From Collinsella aerofaciens (GTDB taxonomy: Bacteria > Actinomycetota > Coriobacteriia > Coriobacteriales > Coriobacteriaceae): a DNA stretch of 64,000 nt. The DNA lies in NCBI RefSeq assembly GCF_015670795.1, contig NZ_JADPCJ010000001.1:144710-208709 (forward strand), given 5' to 3'. Within the stretch, counting starts at the first letter, position 1; each line of letters begins with the position of its first letter. The notes under the pieces were generated by a model, which was not told the DNA's origin, made no database searches, and saw nothing but the letters and a program-made list of their open reading frames with translations. The position numbers and the translations under genes are program-made. Below, piece by piece: positions 1 to 7,054 of the stretch.

Positions 1-51
1 CCTGACCTCTTGACTGCCAGTCAAGCGCTCTCCCAGCTGAGCTACGCCCCC
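1..51 (-). tRNA. tRNA-Ala(GGC), 5' part only (cut by window edge)
   Basis: The reverse complement gives the acceptor 5' strand GGGGGCG, the D arm and the anticodon arm with loop CTGGCAG, so the anticodon is GGC. The T arm and 3' end lie outside the window. The 51 bases are identical to the matching part of the complete tRNA-Ala(GGC) at 34696-34771. The gene reads leftward out of the window. Confidence 0.93.
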
Positions 52-63
52 GTGCGAAGAAGT

Positions 64-92
64 ACTATACGGGAACTCGGACGGCGATGCAA
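64..92 (-). promoter_or_regulatory. Promoter of the left tRNA-Ala
   Basis: On the minus strand TTGCAT (92-87) and TATAGT (69-64) are 17 bp apart, with the tRNA 5' end 12 bp below the -10 box. The second tRNA-Ala copy has the same layout (TTGCAC-N17-TATAGT), which supports the call. Confidence 0.7.
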
Positions 93-315
93 GGACAATT
101 TCGGAAAATATTTTGCGGCGCGTGGAACGGGCGCGGGGCCGAGAGGACCCACGGTACTCGACATAGTCCGCGGGGCTCGGAATGTCGCCCCAGGTGCCGC
201 CGGCCAGACCAAAGCGATCCGCGGTGCTTCCGGGGACCTGAGCCCTTCCGCACGCCTTCGGACCATTTTACGGAACCGTGCGTAGCTCGCCCAAGCTGGT
301 CGCTTCATAAACGGA

Positions 316-449
316 CCGGTTTACTACGCCGATTCCCGGATTACCGACCTCACGCCTACTTTCGCAAAACGGGCAGGCGATCTACCTGCGGTTTTACGAG
401 CGGCGAATTCGGTGTGCTCAGCTACCCCCAATCCAACGTAGTAAACCGG
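316..449. repeat. E1: 134-bp inverted-repeat element with conserved core
   Basis: A 13-bp perfect terminal inverted repeat (CCGGTTTACTACG at 316-328, complement at 437-449) encloses the 16-mer TCTACCTGCGGTTTTA at 381-396. Elements E2 (46249) and E3 (50401) share the length, the core and the core position 64-65 bases from the left end. No target-site duplication is visible. Function is unknown; it could be a non-autonomous mobile element or a structured RNA. Confidence 0.75.
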
Positions 450-517
450 CGTGGTTGTAAAATGGCATTTAATTACTGGCAGCATATAAAGTATTAAAAA
501 TGCTCAGTTGGGCATTA

Positions 518-1672
518 TTACTTACCAATATCAAGCCAATTGCACAGAACGTTGGCCCGCAATCTGGTCTCAGCGCATCTCATCGCCTCGGTTTTTGGCT
601 TGTAGCGCAACTCTAATCGCTCACACACACTGTGGATGATGGCATCAAGCTGATCGTGATCATTGAGCATGTCATGGGTTACAAGAAATACGTCGTATCC
701 CATGCTTTGCAATGCTGTCATTCGGGTGGCATCGTGGTCAAGCACAGCACCCGATCCATGGATAACCTCTCCTTGAAGTTCGATAATCACTGCCTTCATT
801 GTTATTGGGTTTACGATGACGATATCGCCGTAACAGATTTTCTGACCTGCGATTTTCCGAGCTGAATTCGACAGCGGTGTTAGGTCGTTGACGAATATGT
901 TTTTAAACTCCGCTTCGCCGGCACGCCTCGGATGACTTAGCAACATGATTCCAGCAACTTCTACCGGGGAAGCAGCAATACCCATTACCTGCTGTGCGGC
1001 TTCGTAGAATTGCTTTCCCCACATTTCGCCCTTAACCTTCACCGCAAATTTGTGCAGTTCTTCTATTTCAATAAGAGGTTTTCTCATCCAGAGTGATGTG
1101 CCCTTTCCGTCAGCTTTATTTCCGGATCCGTCATCCTGCTGCCCACTTTGATCATTCTCGCTGTCCTTCTTGTGCGTCCGAGGACAGACTCGCTTCCATG
1201 GGGCCTCGTCTTGTGTTTCGTCTAGTTCAAACAGACTTTCTGTGGTGTACTGCTCTTCTTCTGATTTTGCCTGCTCAAGTGCCATGTCGACCGCGGGCGT
1301 TGGTTTAAAAACCGAGAACCATCCGCAAAATTCGTACATAGCCAGAACCAGGTCGTATGAAGAAACGCTTCGGGTCATGGTGAATAGCGTATGAAGAGGA
1401 TCTGTGACGCTAAAGCCCATACCCGTGTCGATGGAAACCTTTTCTGTATAGGCGCTGTTCCATCGGATGGTCCGTCTTGTCTTGGAATGCAGGTTGCTTC
1501 GTGTTGATGCTGCTGTGATGACTGGCGTCTTAAGGACGTCGGTTACGAAAGGGGCTTGGGCTAGGGCTCGCCAGCCGTCTTCGGAGTTGGGTAGGCGTGG
1601 GTAGAGATCGCGCACCTGCGGTGGGCAGCGCCAGTAGCGGAATGCGGTGTTTGCACATACGATTTCGTCCAT
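518..1672 (-). CDS. Hypothetical protein with C-terminal DUF559/PD-(D/E)XK-like domain
   Basis: This 384-residue protein starts at ATG 1672 behind a strong GGGGAGG ribosome site. Residues 1-130 resemble, in general character, the N-terminal part of AbiEi-like proteins. Residues 130-195 are an acidic, Gln/Ser/Lys-rich linker. The last 140 residues contain VIIELQGEVIHGSG, then DATRMTALQSMGYDV and a Thr-His pair, the spacing of DUF559/Vsr-type nuclease folds (E-x-Q, H, D, R, GY-V). No transmembrane segment is seen and the gene stands alone. A nuclease function is inference; I do not recognise the exact family. Confidence 0.7.
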   Translation of the reverse strand: MDEIVCANTAFRYWRCPPQVRDLYPRLPNSEDGWRALAQAPFVTDVLKTPVITAASTRSNLHSKTRRTIRWNSAYTEKVSIDTGMGFSVTDPLHTLFTMTRSVSSYDLVLAMYEFCGWFSVFKPTPAVDMALEQAKSEEEQYTTESLFELDETQDEAPWKRVCPRTHKKDSENDQSGQQDDGSGNKADGKGTSLWMRKPLIEIEELHKFAVKVKGEMWGKQFYEAAQQVMGIAASPVEVAGIMLLSHPRRAGEAEFKNIFVNDLTPLSNSARKIAGQKICYGDIVIVNPITMKAVIIELQGEVIHGSGAVLDHDATRMTALQSMGYDVFLVTHDMLNDHDQLDAIIHSVCERLELRYKPKTEAMRCAETRLRANVLCNWLDIGK

Positions 1673-2056
1673 TTGCGCCTCCCCTGGTATCGGCCGTAGG
1701 CCGTGCGGATTGCGGGTATGGCCGATTATCTACTGGGGCATCATGCGGGTAAGTACCGGAAGCAAACCAAAAGCTTGACGGGTTCTGCCGATAAGCCTTC
1801 GTGTGATAAAAATCCGCTGGAAGGCGCTCTGGGCATGTGGTCCCTGTCTCCACATTTGCGCTCGGATCACAAGGGGAATTCAATGAAAATACGTATGCGT
1901 TTTATGCAGAACGCGCAATGGCGTCAGCAAAAAGGGTGCGATAAAAAAATGACGCCTTAGAGGACTACGATTTGATTTTGGTGTCACTTTTGGTGTCAGT
2001 TTTAGTGTCAAAAAGAAAAAGGCCAGAAGTTTAATACCTCTGACCTGTGCTTTTGA
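1673..2056. other. Intergenic stretch with no clear gene
   Basis: Short open frames here have no family features; one runs through the tRNA-Val and is rejected. The stretch carries three tandem 12-bp repeats at 1976-2011. This position next to a tRNA 3' end is where integrase remnants are often found, but no integrase motif can be read. Confidence 0.5.
1976..2011. repeat. Three tandem 12-bp repeats beside tRNA-Val
   Basis: The units TTTTGGTGTCAC, TTTTGGTGTCAG and TTTTAGTGTCAA lie head to tail, 45 bases from the 3' end of tRNA-Val. They could be arm-type sites of an old integration site or the decayed end of a gene; neither can be shown. Confidence 0.6.
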
Positions 2057-2131
2057 TGGTGGGCGATACAAGATTCGAACTTGTGACCCCATCCGTGTGA
2101 AGGATATGCTCTACCCCTGAGCCAATCGCCC
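2057..2131 (-). tRNA. tRNA-Val(CAC)
   Basis: The reverse complement folds as a 75-base tRNA: acceptor GGGCGAT paired with ATCGCCC, D arm GCTC/GAGC, anticodon loop TTCACAC with anticodon CAC, T loop TTCGAAT and an encoded CCA end. A plausible -10 box (TATGAT, 2162-2157) lies upstream with a weak -35. Confidence 0.96.
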
Positions 2132-2269
2132 GTCGCCTTTCGGCAAAAGAGATACTATCATAGCCGCGCGTGGTTTACCAAGAACTTTTTGTCCCCGATT
2201 TTAAATTCGTGGGCACAGACCACGGCGCCGCAATCAGGGCAACCGACAAACCAGCAGTTCAACCGCCCT

Positions 2270-3079
2270 TTATCGCTTGATCCACGAGGTCTCGGGGCGG
2301 CAGATAAGTCTCGCATTGTTGTAGGCCATGTCGAGCGTGAGGCAGGTGCGCGCGGCGTAAAAGCCGTCCTCGCGCTGGATGGTCAGCGCCAGCTCGGGCT
2401 TGTCGCCGGTCAGGCACAGCGGCAGCAGCAGCTGGATCCGGCCGCCGTAGAACTGGGGGACCGCGAGCGTGTAGTTTGCGGCGGCGCGGCGGGCGGCCTC
2501 GACGACGGCGCCCTCAAAGGCGCGGCGCAGCAGCAGCGAGTTGCCCTCCCCCATCAGGCTGGCGGGAATGCGCGTAAAGTTCTCCTCGTCGCCCAGAATA
2601 TGGTCGATGTTGGAGCGGATGGGCAGGCGGTAGTCAAAGACCAGCTCGGAAGGATCCTCAGCAAAGCGCACGCGGCACGGCAGGTACTCAAACGAGACCA
2701 GCATGGGGTCGCTTTCCTTAAAGAAACCCGTCAAAAACCAGCGCTGGCGCGCATCGGGCTTGGTGTTGGGCTCAAACAGACCGTAGATGGTCTCGTAACG
2801 GCGTGTGTACAGGCCGGTGTTGAACAGGCAGCGGTCGTCGTCGAACACCAGTGGCAGGTTGGACGGCGCGGTCTGGTCCACGTCGCGCTCGGTCAGGAAT
2901 ACCGCGCGGCTAAACGAAAACGACAGGTAGTTTTTGAGGATGCGGTTGCAGGGACCCCAGTCCTCGGGATCAGCGAGGTCGACCAGGCGGTCGTAACAGG
3001 GCTCGGGGCAAAACGCAAAGTCGTAGATATTGCTGCACAGGGTGCTGGGGATTTCCATGTGGTGTCCAATCCATTTCAT
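2270..3079 (-). CDS. DUF3825 domain protein
   Basis: This 269-residue soluble protein carries hallmarks of DUF3825, including NRILKNYLSFSFSR near residue 45, LFNTGLYTR near 85, IYGLFEPNT near 97 and RWFLTGFF near 112. DUF3825 proteins occur with OST-HTH RNA-binding domains in related genomes, so a nucleic-acid role is possible but unproven. The start is uncertain: ATG 3079 and ATG 3058 both lack a good ribosome site. It stands apart from the toxin-antitoxin pair upstream. Confidence 0.8.
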   Translation of the reverse strand: MKWIGHHMEIPSTLCSNIYDFAFCPEPCYDRLVDLADPEDWGPCNRILKNYLSFSFSRAVFLTERDVDQTAPSNLPLVFDDDRCLFNTGLYTRRYETIYGLFEPNTKPDARQRWFLTGFFKESDPMLVSFEYLPCRVRFAEDPSELVFDYRLPIRSNIDHILGDEENFTRIPASLMGEGNSLLLRRAFEGAVVEAARRAAANYTLAVPQFYGGRIQLLLPLCLTGDKPELALTIQREDGFYAARTCLTLDMAYNNARLICRPETSWIKR

Positions 3080-3144
3080 AGCTGGCGTGCGGATGGTTTG
3101 ATTCTATACGTGCGATGCAATTCCGGGGAGCAAACACAGTGGCA

Positions 3145-3810
3145 CTAGGAGTCGTACTCCAGGGCGATCGGTTGCCAGACGAGGTCTTCGATAGTGCAGT
3201 GCAGGGCATTTGCGAGCGCTAATGCCGAGGAGACCGAGGCGCGGCGTAGGTCGAGTTGGTTCTGCTCGTAGAGTTGTATGGCGCGAAGCTTAACCCCCGA
3301 TTGGGCGGCGAGCTGTTTTTGCGTTAGTCCGGCTGACTTTCGTGCCGCCTTGAGACCCTTTTTGTCTGCCTGGGCGTTGTTCCATTTATCAATGACAATC
3401 TGGGCGAATTTGTCTTCGGAGGCCTCGTGAAGCGGATGGTACGAGCCGATTATCCAATCGAGCGGGGCGACTTCAAACAGGTCGCTAAAACACAAGCTGC
3501 TCATCCATTGCGCATAGGCCAAAACCCAGCCCGCCCAATACTGAGGCGAACGGTCGAACGGATAGGTCTCTCTGCATTCAACGGGGCTCAGTCCCGCATG
3601 GGCGATAATATCGCGCGCGAGCTCGTCGCCCGCCATGCCGCAGACGACGCGAGGTGTGCCGCGCTCAAACTGTTTCATCTCAAGAGCGTTCGACAGGATG
3701 GCCGTCAACTCGGCCGGAGTCAGCCCTTGGTCACAGAGGGCAAAATCGACCGCCTCGCCCAGCGTTCTCATGGCATCCTCGAGATACATCTCACTGTAGG
3801 CGTGGATCAT
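3145..3810 (-). CDS. XRE-family antitoxin partner of the DUF3990 protein
   Basis: This 221-residue protein has an N-terminal helical domain of the kind found in DUF3990 partners and a C-terminal helix-turn-helix (LTQKQLAAQSGVKLRAIQLYE, about residues 157-177). The start ATG 3810 lies behind GAGGGG and overlaps the 3' end of the upstream DUF3990 gene by 20 bases, implying coupled translation. The likely role is antitoxin and autorepressor acting on the palindromes at 4472-4524. The role comes from gene pairing, not assay. Confidence 0.8.
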   Translation of the reverse strand: MIHAYSEMYLEDAMRTLGEAVDFALCDQGLTPAELTAILSNALEMKQFERGTPRVVCGMAGDELARDIIAHAGLSPVECRETYPFDRSPQYWAGWVLAYAQWMSSLCFSDLFEVAPLDWIIGSYHPLHEASEDKFAQIVIDKWNNAQADKKGLKAARKSAGLTQKQLAAQSGVKLRAIQLYEQNQLDLRRASVSSALALANALHCTIEDLVWQPIALEYDS

Positions 3811-4459
3811 CGTCCGTCATCCCCTCTCGAATGATATCGACGATACGGATTCCCTCAAATGGATTTTCGGCAAGCAGCTCTCGATATTGCGCCCTTGCCG
3901 CTTCATCTCGCTCCTTGGCCAATGGACCATACAGAGCTTGCGGCGCACGTTCAAATCCTGCAAAACGAATACTCTTAAACGCGCGCTCGCTTTTGAGCAC
4001 AATCTGCTCTCCCAGGTTGCCGAGCCTCATAGATCGACCAAGCTGATCGACGGTAATCGTATTGTTCACAAAAGCTCTGGCATAACTAAAGTACGAGTCG
4101 TCCGCGCGCCATCCCCTAATCACATCGCAAGCTCTAGTGTCAGGTAGAAAATGATTGTGGAGATATTCGCACGCGCCCGCGGCAATGGCGGTGTCTTTGC
4201 GAAAAGAACGATGCTCAACAAGCAACGCTATCCAATGCAGGACGCAATATTGCGGCGATAGCAGGTCGAGAATTTTGAGATCGGCTATATCGAGTTCATA
4301 GCGATTCGCAAAGCCGTCGGCATCACGCGAGCACGCCCATTCCCTTGCAAGGTCGAGGCTCTCTGTGCAATAGAATCCCTGTCCATAGTCGTTATGGACT
4401 TTCCCCAGGCCAAGCTGGGGAGTCTCAATGATTTTCTGAGAACCATGCCACAGTTCCAC
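3791..4459 (-). CDS. DUF3990 protein, probable toxin of a toxin-antitoxin pair
   Basis: This 222-residue protein begins with GTG 4459 behind AGGAGG. It opens ELWHGSQKIIETPQLGLG and continues DYGQGFYCTESLDLAREWA, the signature of DUF3990, a family with an ADP-ribosyltransferase-like fold. The initial H-G-S and later G-F-Y-C-T segment would line the NAD site in that fold. It is transcribed first, before its XRE partner. Toxicity and any ADP-ribosylation are inferred from the family; the target is unknown. Confidence 0.8.
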   Translation of the reverse strand: MELWHGSQKIIETPQLGLGKVHNDYGQGFYCTESLDLAREWACSRDADGFANRYELDIADLKILDLLSPQYCVLHWIALLVEHRSFRKDTAIAAGACEYLHNHFLPDTRACDVIRGWRADDSYFSYARAFVNNTITVDQLGRSMRLGNLGEQIVLKSERAFKSIRFAGFERAPQALYGPLAKERDEAARAQYRELLAENPFEGIRIVDIIREGMTDDDPRLQ

Positions 4460-4471
4460 GCGAGCCTCCTA

Positions 4472-4524
4472 ACAGGTATCGCTCTGGCGATAGTGTAGCA
4501 CTCTATCGCCAGAGCGATACCTGT
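4472..4524 (-). promoter_or_regulatory. Tandem palindromic operator of the DUF3990/XRE pair
   Basis: A 22-bp perfect inverted repeat (4472-4493 and 4503-4524, 9-base spacer) lies 12 bases upstream of the toxin start. Each arm is itself a palindrome TATCGC-N4-GCGATA, so two operator copies face each other. A weak promoter TTGATA (4529-4524)-N18-TAGAGT (4505-4500) overlaps them, which fits autorepression by the XRE protein. Confidence 0.75.
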
Positions 4525-4555
4525 ATCAAAAGAGCAAGATGGCAATCCCGTAGCT

Positions 4556-4625
4556 GTCGGCGGTCTTGGCGAGTGTGAAGAACACGCCGCTTGCGCTCGC
4601 TTTGGGTTTTGCCGGCTTTGAAACG
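4556..4625 (+). repeat. 70-bp direct repeat, copy A, left of the AbiE-like module
   Basis: This stretch matches 6510-6579 at 60 of 70 positions with no gap, in direct orientation. Both copies read in one plus-strand frame as AVLASV(K/G)NTPLALALGF followed by a few residues and a stop (TAA at 4647-4649 here). The copies therefore look like two 3' ends of one old gene, of unknown identity. Confidence 0.7.
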
Positions 4626-4650
4626 GAAGTATTCACAGGACATCTATAAA

Positions 4651-4711
4651 TGTAACTAAATAGTTTGCCGTGTAACATTACTAATGTTACATTTCAAAAT
4701 ATCATGTTACA
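4651..4711 (+). promoter_or_regulatory. Nested symmetric operator and promoter of the AbiE-like module
   Basis: Four half-sites are arranged around one centre near 4681: TGTAAC at 4651 and 4671, GTTACA at 4686 and 4706. The inner pair forms TGTAACAT-N5-ATGTTACA. A candidate promoter TTGCCG (4665-4670)-N17-TACATT (4688-4693) has the inner palindrome in its spacer. This fits autoregulation by the wHTH protein encoded next. Confidence 0.6.
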
Positions 4712-4725
4712 AAAGGAGGCGAGGC

Positions 4726-5715
4726 ATGCGGGAATTCGTTGAGAAGATGCTGCATACGAGGGTCGAGCGTGAGCCCGTTAACGTCTCGGGGCTTCCCCTG
4801 TATCTGAGGGGGTTGTACTCCCTTGAGCGGTGGACCGCCTTCGGCGTGCCGTTCGTGATGGCTTCCCCCATCGAGAGTGCGACGGTGAAGACCATGGCGA
4901 AACACCGCAACACGCTTGAGATAGCTCTGGGGATTCCCGTGGCTTTCGCTCTCGAGAGCGCGACGGGCTACAGGGTCGAGCGAATGCTTGAGGCCGGCCT
5001 CGCCTTCGTAGCTACAGACAAACAGGTGTATCTGCCGTTCCTGGGAGTCGCGCTGAATGGTGACAAGGGCCATGCGGGCGACCGTAAGCAGGTGAGCGTC
5101 GAAACGCTCTCGCCCCAGGCGCAGCGACTCGCCATCATGGCGCTCTACGGTGAACTCGACGGAGCCAACGTCACTCAGGCGGCGAGTGTTCTCGCTGTCG
5201 CAAAGATGACCGTCTCGCGCGCGTTCGACGAACTCGCCGCTGCCGACCCCTCGATCGTCGTGTCCGAAGGGCGCCGACGGGTCCTACGCCCCGACCGGAA
5301 TAAGATGGCGCTGTGGCGACGGCTGGAACCATACATGGCAAGCCCGGTCGCAAGGGAGCATCGCCTGACCCACATGCCTGATGCGGACCTTCCACCAGGA
5401 GGAGTTTCGGCGCTGTGCGAGCTCTCAATGCTGCAGGACGACCCCTGGCCGACTTTCACCGCGACCAAAGCGCAAGAGCGCGCCCTGGGGCTGGCGACCT
5501 GTGCACGTAACGCTGGATTCGACGAGTCAGAGGAGCCCGCGTGCGTAGTGCAGGTACTGCGCTACGAGCCCGAGCCAGCGCCCGGGTGTGTTGGCGACCC
5601 GCTTTCCGCCATCCTATCCCTTCCCGACGATGTGAGGGACGACCCGCGCGTCGCGGGCGAGATCGAGTACGTCTTGAATCGAGTGCTTGGGGTTGATTAT
5701 GAAGGGAATCGATAA
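4726..5715 (+). CDS. Winged-helix regulator, AbiEi-like antitoxin candidate
   Basis: This 329-residue protein begins at ATG 4726, six bases after AAGGAGG; an upstream in-frame extension to 4684 lacks a ribosome site. Residues 1-130 form an alpha/beta domain (YLRGLYSLERWTAFG). Residues about 138-205 are a winged helix (LSPQAQRLAIMALYGELDG, then TQAASVLAVAKMTVSRAFDEL). Its stop overlaps the start of the nucleotidyltransferase gene by 17 bases. In type IV AbiE systems a winged-helix AbiEi partner represses transcription and counters the AbiEii nucleotidyltransferase. This role is inferred from pairing. Confidence 0.75.
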   Translation: MREFVEKMLHTRVEREPVNVSGLPLYLRGLYSLERWTAFGVPFVMASPIESATVKTMAKHRNTLEIALGIPVAFALESATGYRVERMLEAGLAFVATDKQVYLPFLGVALNGDKGHAGDRKQVSVETLSPQAQRLAIMALYGELDGANVTQAASVLAVAKMTVSRAFDELAAADPSIVVSEGRRRVLRPDRNKMALWRRLEPYMASPVAREHRLTHMPDADLPPGGVSALCELSMLQDDPWPTFTATKAQERALGLATCARNAGFDESEEPACVVQVLRYEPEPAPGCVGDPLSAILSLPDDVRDDPRVAGEIEYVLNRVLGVDYEGNR

Positions 5716-6448
5716 GTTCAAGGAACGCTTCGTGGGCCGCGAGGACGAATATGTCCTAATCGGTGGCGGCGCCTGCGACCTGCTGTTCGGCGAGGCAGGG
5801 CAGAATTTCAGGGCAACGAAAGATCTAGATCTGGTCCTTCTGGTGGAAGCGCTGACACCTGAGTTCGGCCGCGTCTTCTGGGACTTTGTCCGGGAGGGCG
5901 GATACGAGAACAGACAAAAGAGTAGCGGGAAGCCGCAGTTCTACAGGTTCTCTAAGCCGAAGGACCCGGCCTTCCCCGCCATGCTGGAGTTATTCGCGTG
6001 CGCCGACATCAACTTGCGCGAAGGGGATTCCGGCCTTATGCCGATTCACATCGACGATGAGGTTTCCAGCCTTTCTGCAATTCTGTTGGACGAGGAATAC
6101 TACAGACTGCTTGTCGAGAACAGGGTGTCGGCCGGCGGCGTCGCTGTCCTGTCGGTCGAGGGGCTTATCCCCTTCAAAGCTAAGGCGTGGCTTGACCTGT
6201 CTGCCAAGCGCGCGGAAGGTCAGGCCGTCGACGAGAAGACCGTGAAGAAACACCGCAACGACGTCTGCCGCCTCGCCACCTTGCTCGCGGGTAACGAGCA
6301 CCCCGCCATGAGCGAGGGGGTTCGTGCTGACATGAGGCGCTTCATGGAGGTCTATGAATTGGACCCCGTCGATCCCAAAACAATCAGGATCAAGGGTGTT
6401 GCGGCGCAACAGATCGTTGAGGTGCTGAAGGACGTTTACTTGCGATAA
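5699..6448 (+). CDS. AbiEii-like nucleotidyltransferase, probable toxin
   Basis: This 249-residue protein starts at ATG 5699 inside the end of the preceding gene. It shows the nucleotidyltransferase signature: YVLIGGGACDLLFG (about 20-33) followed by RATKDLDLVLL (about 40-50) with the D-x-D metal pair. A later segment LIPFKAKAWLDLSAKR matches the helical part of AbiEii/MenT-type enzymes. Relatives transfer nucleotides to tRNA or other targets. A toxin role is inferred from family and from the coupled regulator. Confidence 0.82.
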   Translation: MKGIDKFKERFVGREDEYVLIGGGACDLLFGEAGQNFRATKDLDLVLLVEALTPEFGRVFWDFVREGGYENRQKSSGKPQFYRFSKPKDPAFPAMLELFACADINLREGDSGLMPIHIDDEVSSLSAILLDEEYYRLLVENRVSAGGVAVLSVEGLIPFKAKAWLDLSAKRAEGQAVDEKTVKKHRNDVCRLATLLAGNEHPAMSEGVRADMRRFMEVYELDPVDPKTIRIKGVAAQQIVEVLKDVYLR

Positions 6449-6509
6449 CGCGCACACATGACGCGCTTTCGGCCAACGCAGGCCCCAAGGACATTGCAAT
6501 CCAGTGGAA

Positions 6510-6579
6510 GTCGGCAGTTTTGGCGAGTGTGGGGAACACGCCGCTCGCGCTGGCCTTGGGCTTTGACGGCATTGAAACG
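6510..6579 (+). repeat. 70-bp direct repeat, copy B, right of the AbiE-like module
   Basis: This is the partner of copy A (4556-4625). Its open frame begins just after the nucleotidyltransferase stop and runs through the repeat to TGA at 6628-6630. The frame has a protein-like composition but no recognised family and no ribosome site. Confidence 0.7.
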
Positions 6580-6605
6580 AAACTGGGGCTTATAAGTCAA
6601 AATAG

Positions 6606-6638
6606 AGACGCCTTCAACCAGAAAGATTGAAGGCGTCT
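6606..6638 (+). terminator. Hairpin after the AbiE-like module
   Basis: A 12-bp perfect stem AGACGCCTTCAA / TTGAAGGCGTCT has a 9-base loop. The trailing sequence TCTCC is poor in T, so terminator strength is uncertain. Confidence 0.55.
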
Positions 6639-6664
6639 TCTCCGCGAGCGTTATTTAGATTGCG

Positions 6665-6737
6665 TTGGTCGCGCCCTGCGACCAAGATCTTCTCGGTAGG
6701 CTTTCTTTTGATTCCGTTGGTCGAGCCTTACGACCAA
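6665..6737. repeat. Two copies of a TTGGTCG hairpin
   Basis: TTGGTCG-N7-CGACCAA occurs at 6665-6685 and again at 6717-6737, each preceded by GATTSCG. The repeated context suggests a duplicated palindromic unit or two sites for one dimeric protein. Confidence 0.6.
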
Positions 6738-6868
6738 ATTCTAGGACAAGCATATAAATAAATGGAAAGCGATGCAAGGCGGGTTAAGAAGTCCCGCAAT
6801 CGCCTTCGTTAACCTAAGGCGGTGAGCCGTTCTATCTAATCCAAATATTCGCAAACCCCTCGTCCTTC

Positions 6869-7054
6869 TTACAGTGTTTCATAGACACGCACCTCATCCT
6901 GCTCGATGCTTTTGCGGAAGGTCGGGCGCATGTGCTCTGGTGGGTTGGTGACGATATCAACCTTTCGCCCAAGTTCCATCTCGAGCTCATGGAGGAGCTC
7001 GTAAAGCGTGCCGAACGTCATGGTGTTGCCGCAGACAAGTGCGTCGTACCGCAT
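6869..7054 (-). pseudogene. Truncated minimal nucleotidyltransferase (C-terminal part)
   Basis: Sixty-one residues match the end of MNT-type nucleotidyltransferases (LYELLHELEMELGRKVDIVT, then an I-E-x-D-E-V-R-V-Y end). The N-terminal G-S/x-D-x-D catalytic segment is missing. The ATG overlaps the stop of the upstream LPxTG gene (TGATG), so the fragment may be translated by coupling. The partner HEPN gene usual for MNT pairs is absent. A remnant is the simplest reading. Confidence 0.65.

Larger units (their letters stand above)
52..517. other. Intergenic stretch: tRNA promoter and repeat element E1
   Basis: This 466-base stretch holds the tRNA-Ala promoter and, at 316-449, repeat element E1. 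I see no convincing gene in 93-315 or 450-517; the open frames there lack a ribosome site and family features. Confidence 0.6.
6449..6868. other. Intergenic stretch with repeats and hairpins
   Basis: This 420-base stretch carries direct repeat copy B, the hairpin at 6606-6638, two TTGGTCG hairpins at 6665-6685 and 6717-6737, and weak inverted repeats near 6780-6830. No complete gene is seen. Confidence 0.6.

Noticed and set aside
1880-2092. A 70-residue minus-strand frame over tRNA-Val
   Set aside because: It translates the tRNA and its flank; no integrase signature can be read in it.
2189-3148. A 319-residue plus-strand frame opposite the DUF3825 gene
   Set aside because: Antisense shadow; composition and lack of a ribosome site or family features argue against it.
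4556-6579. The 70-bp repeat as ends of an insertion sequence
   Set aside because: The copies are direct, not inverted, no transposase lies between, and they read as protein 3' ends.
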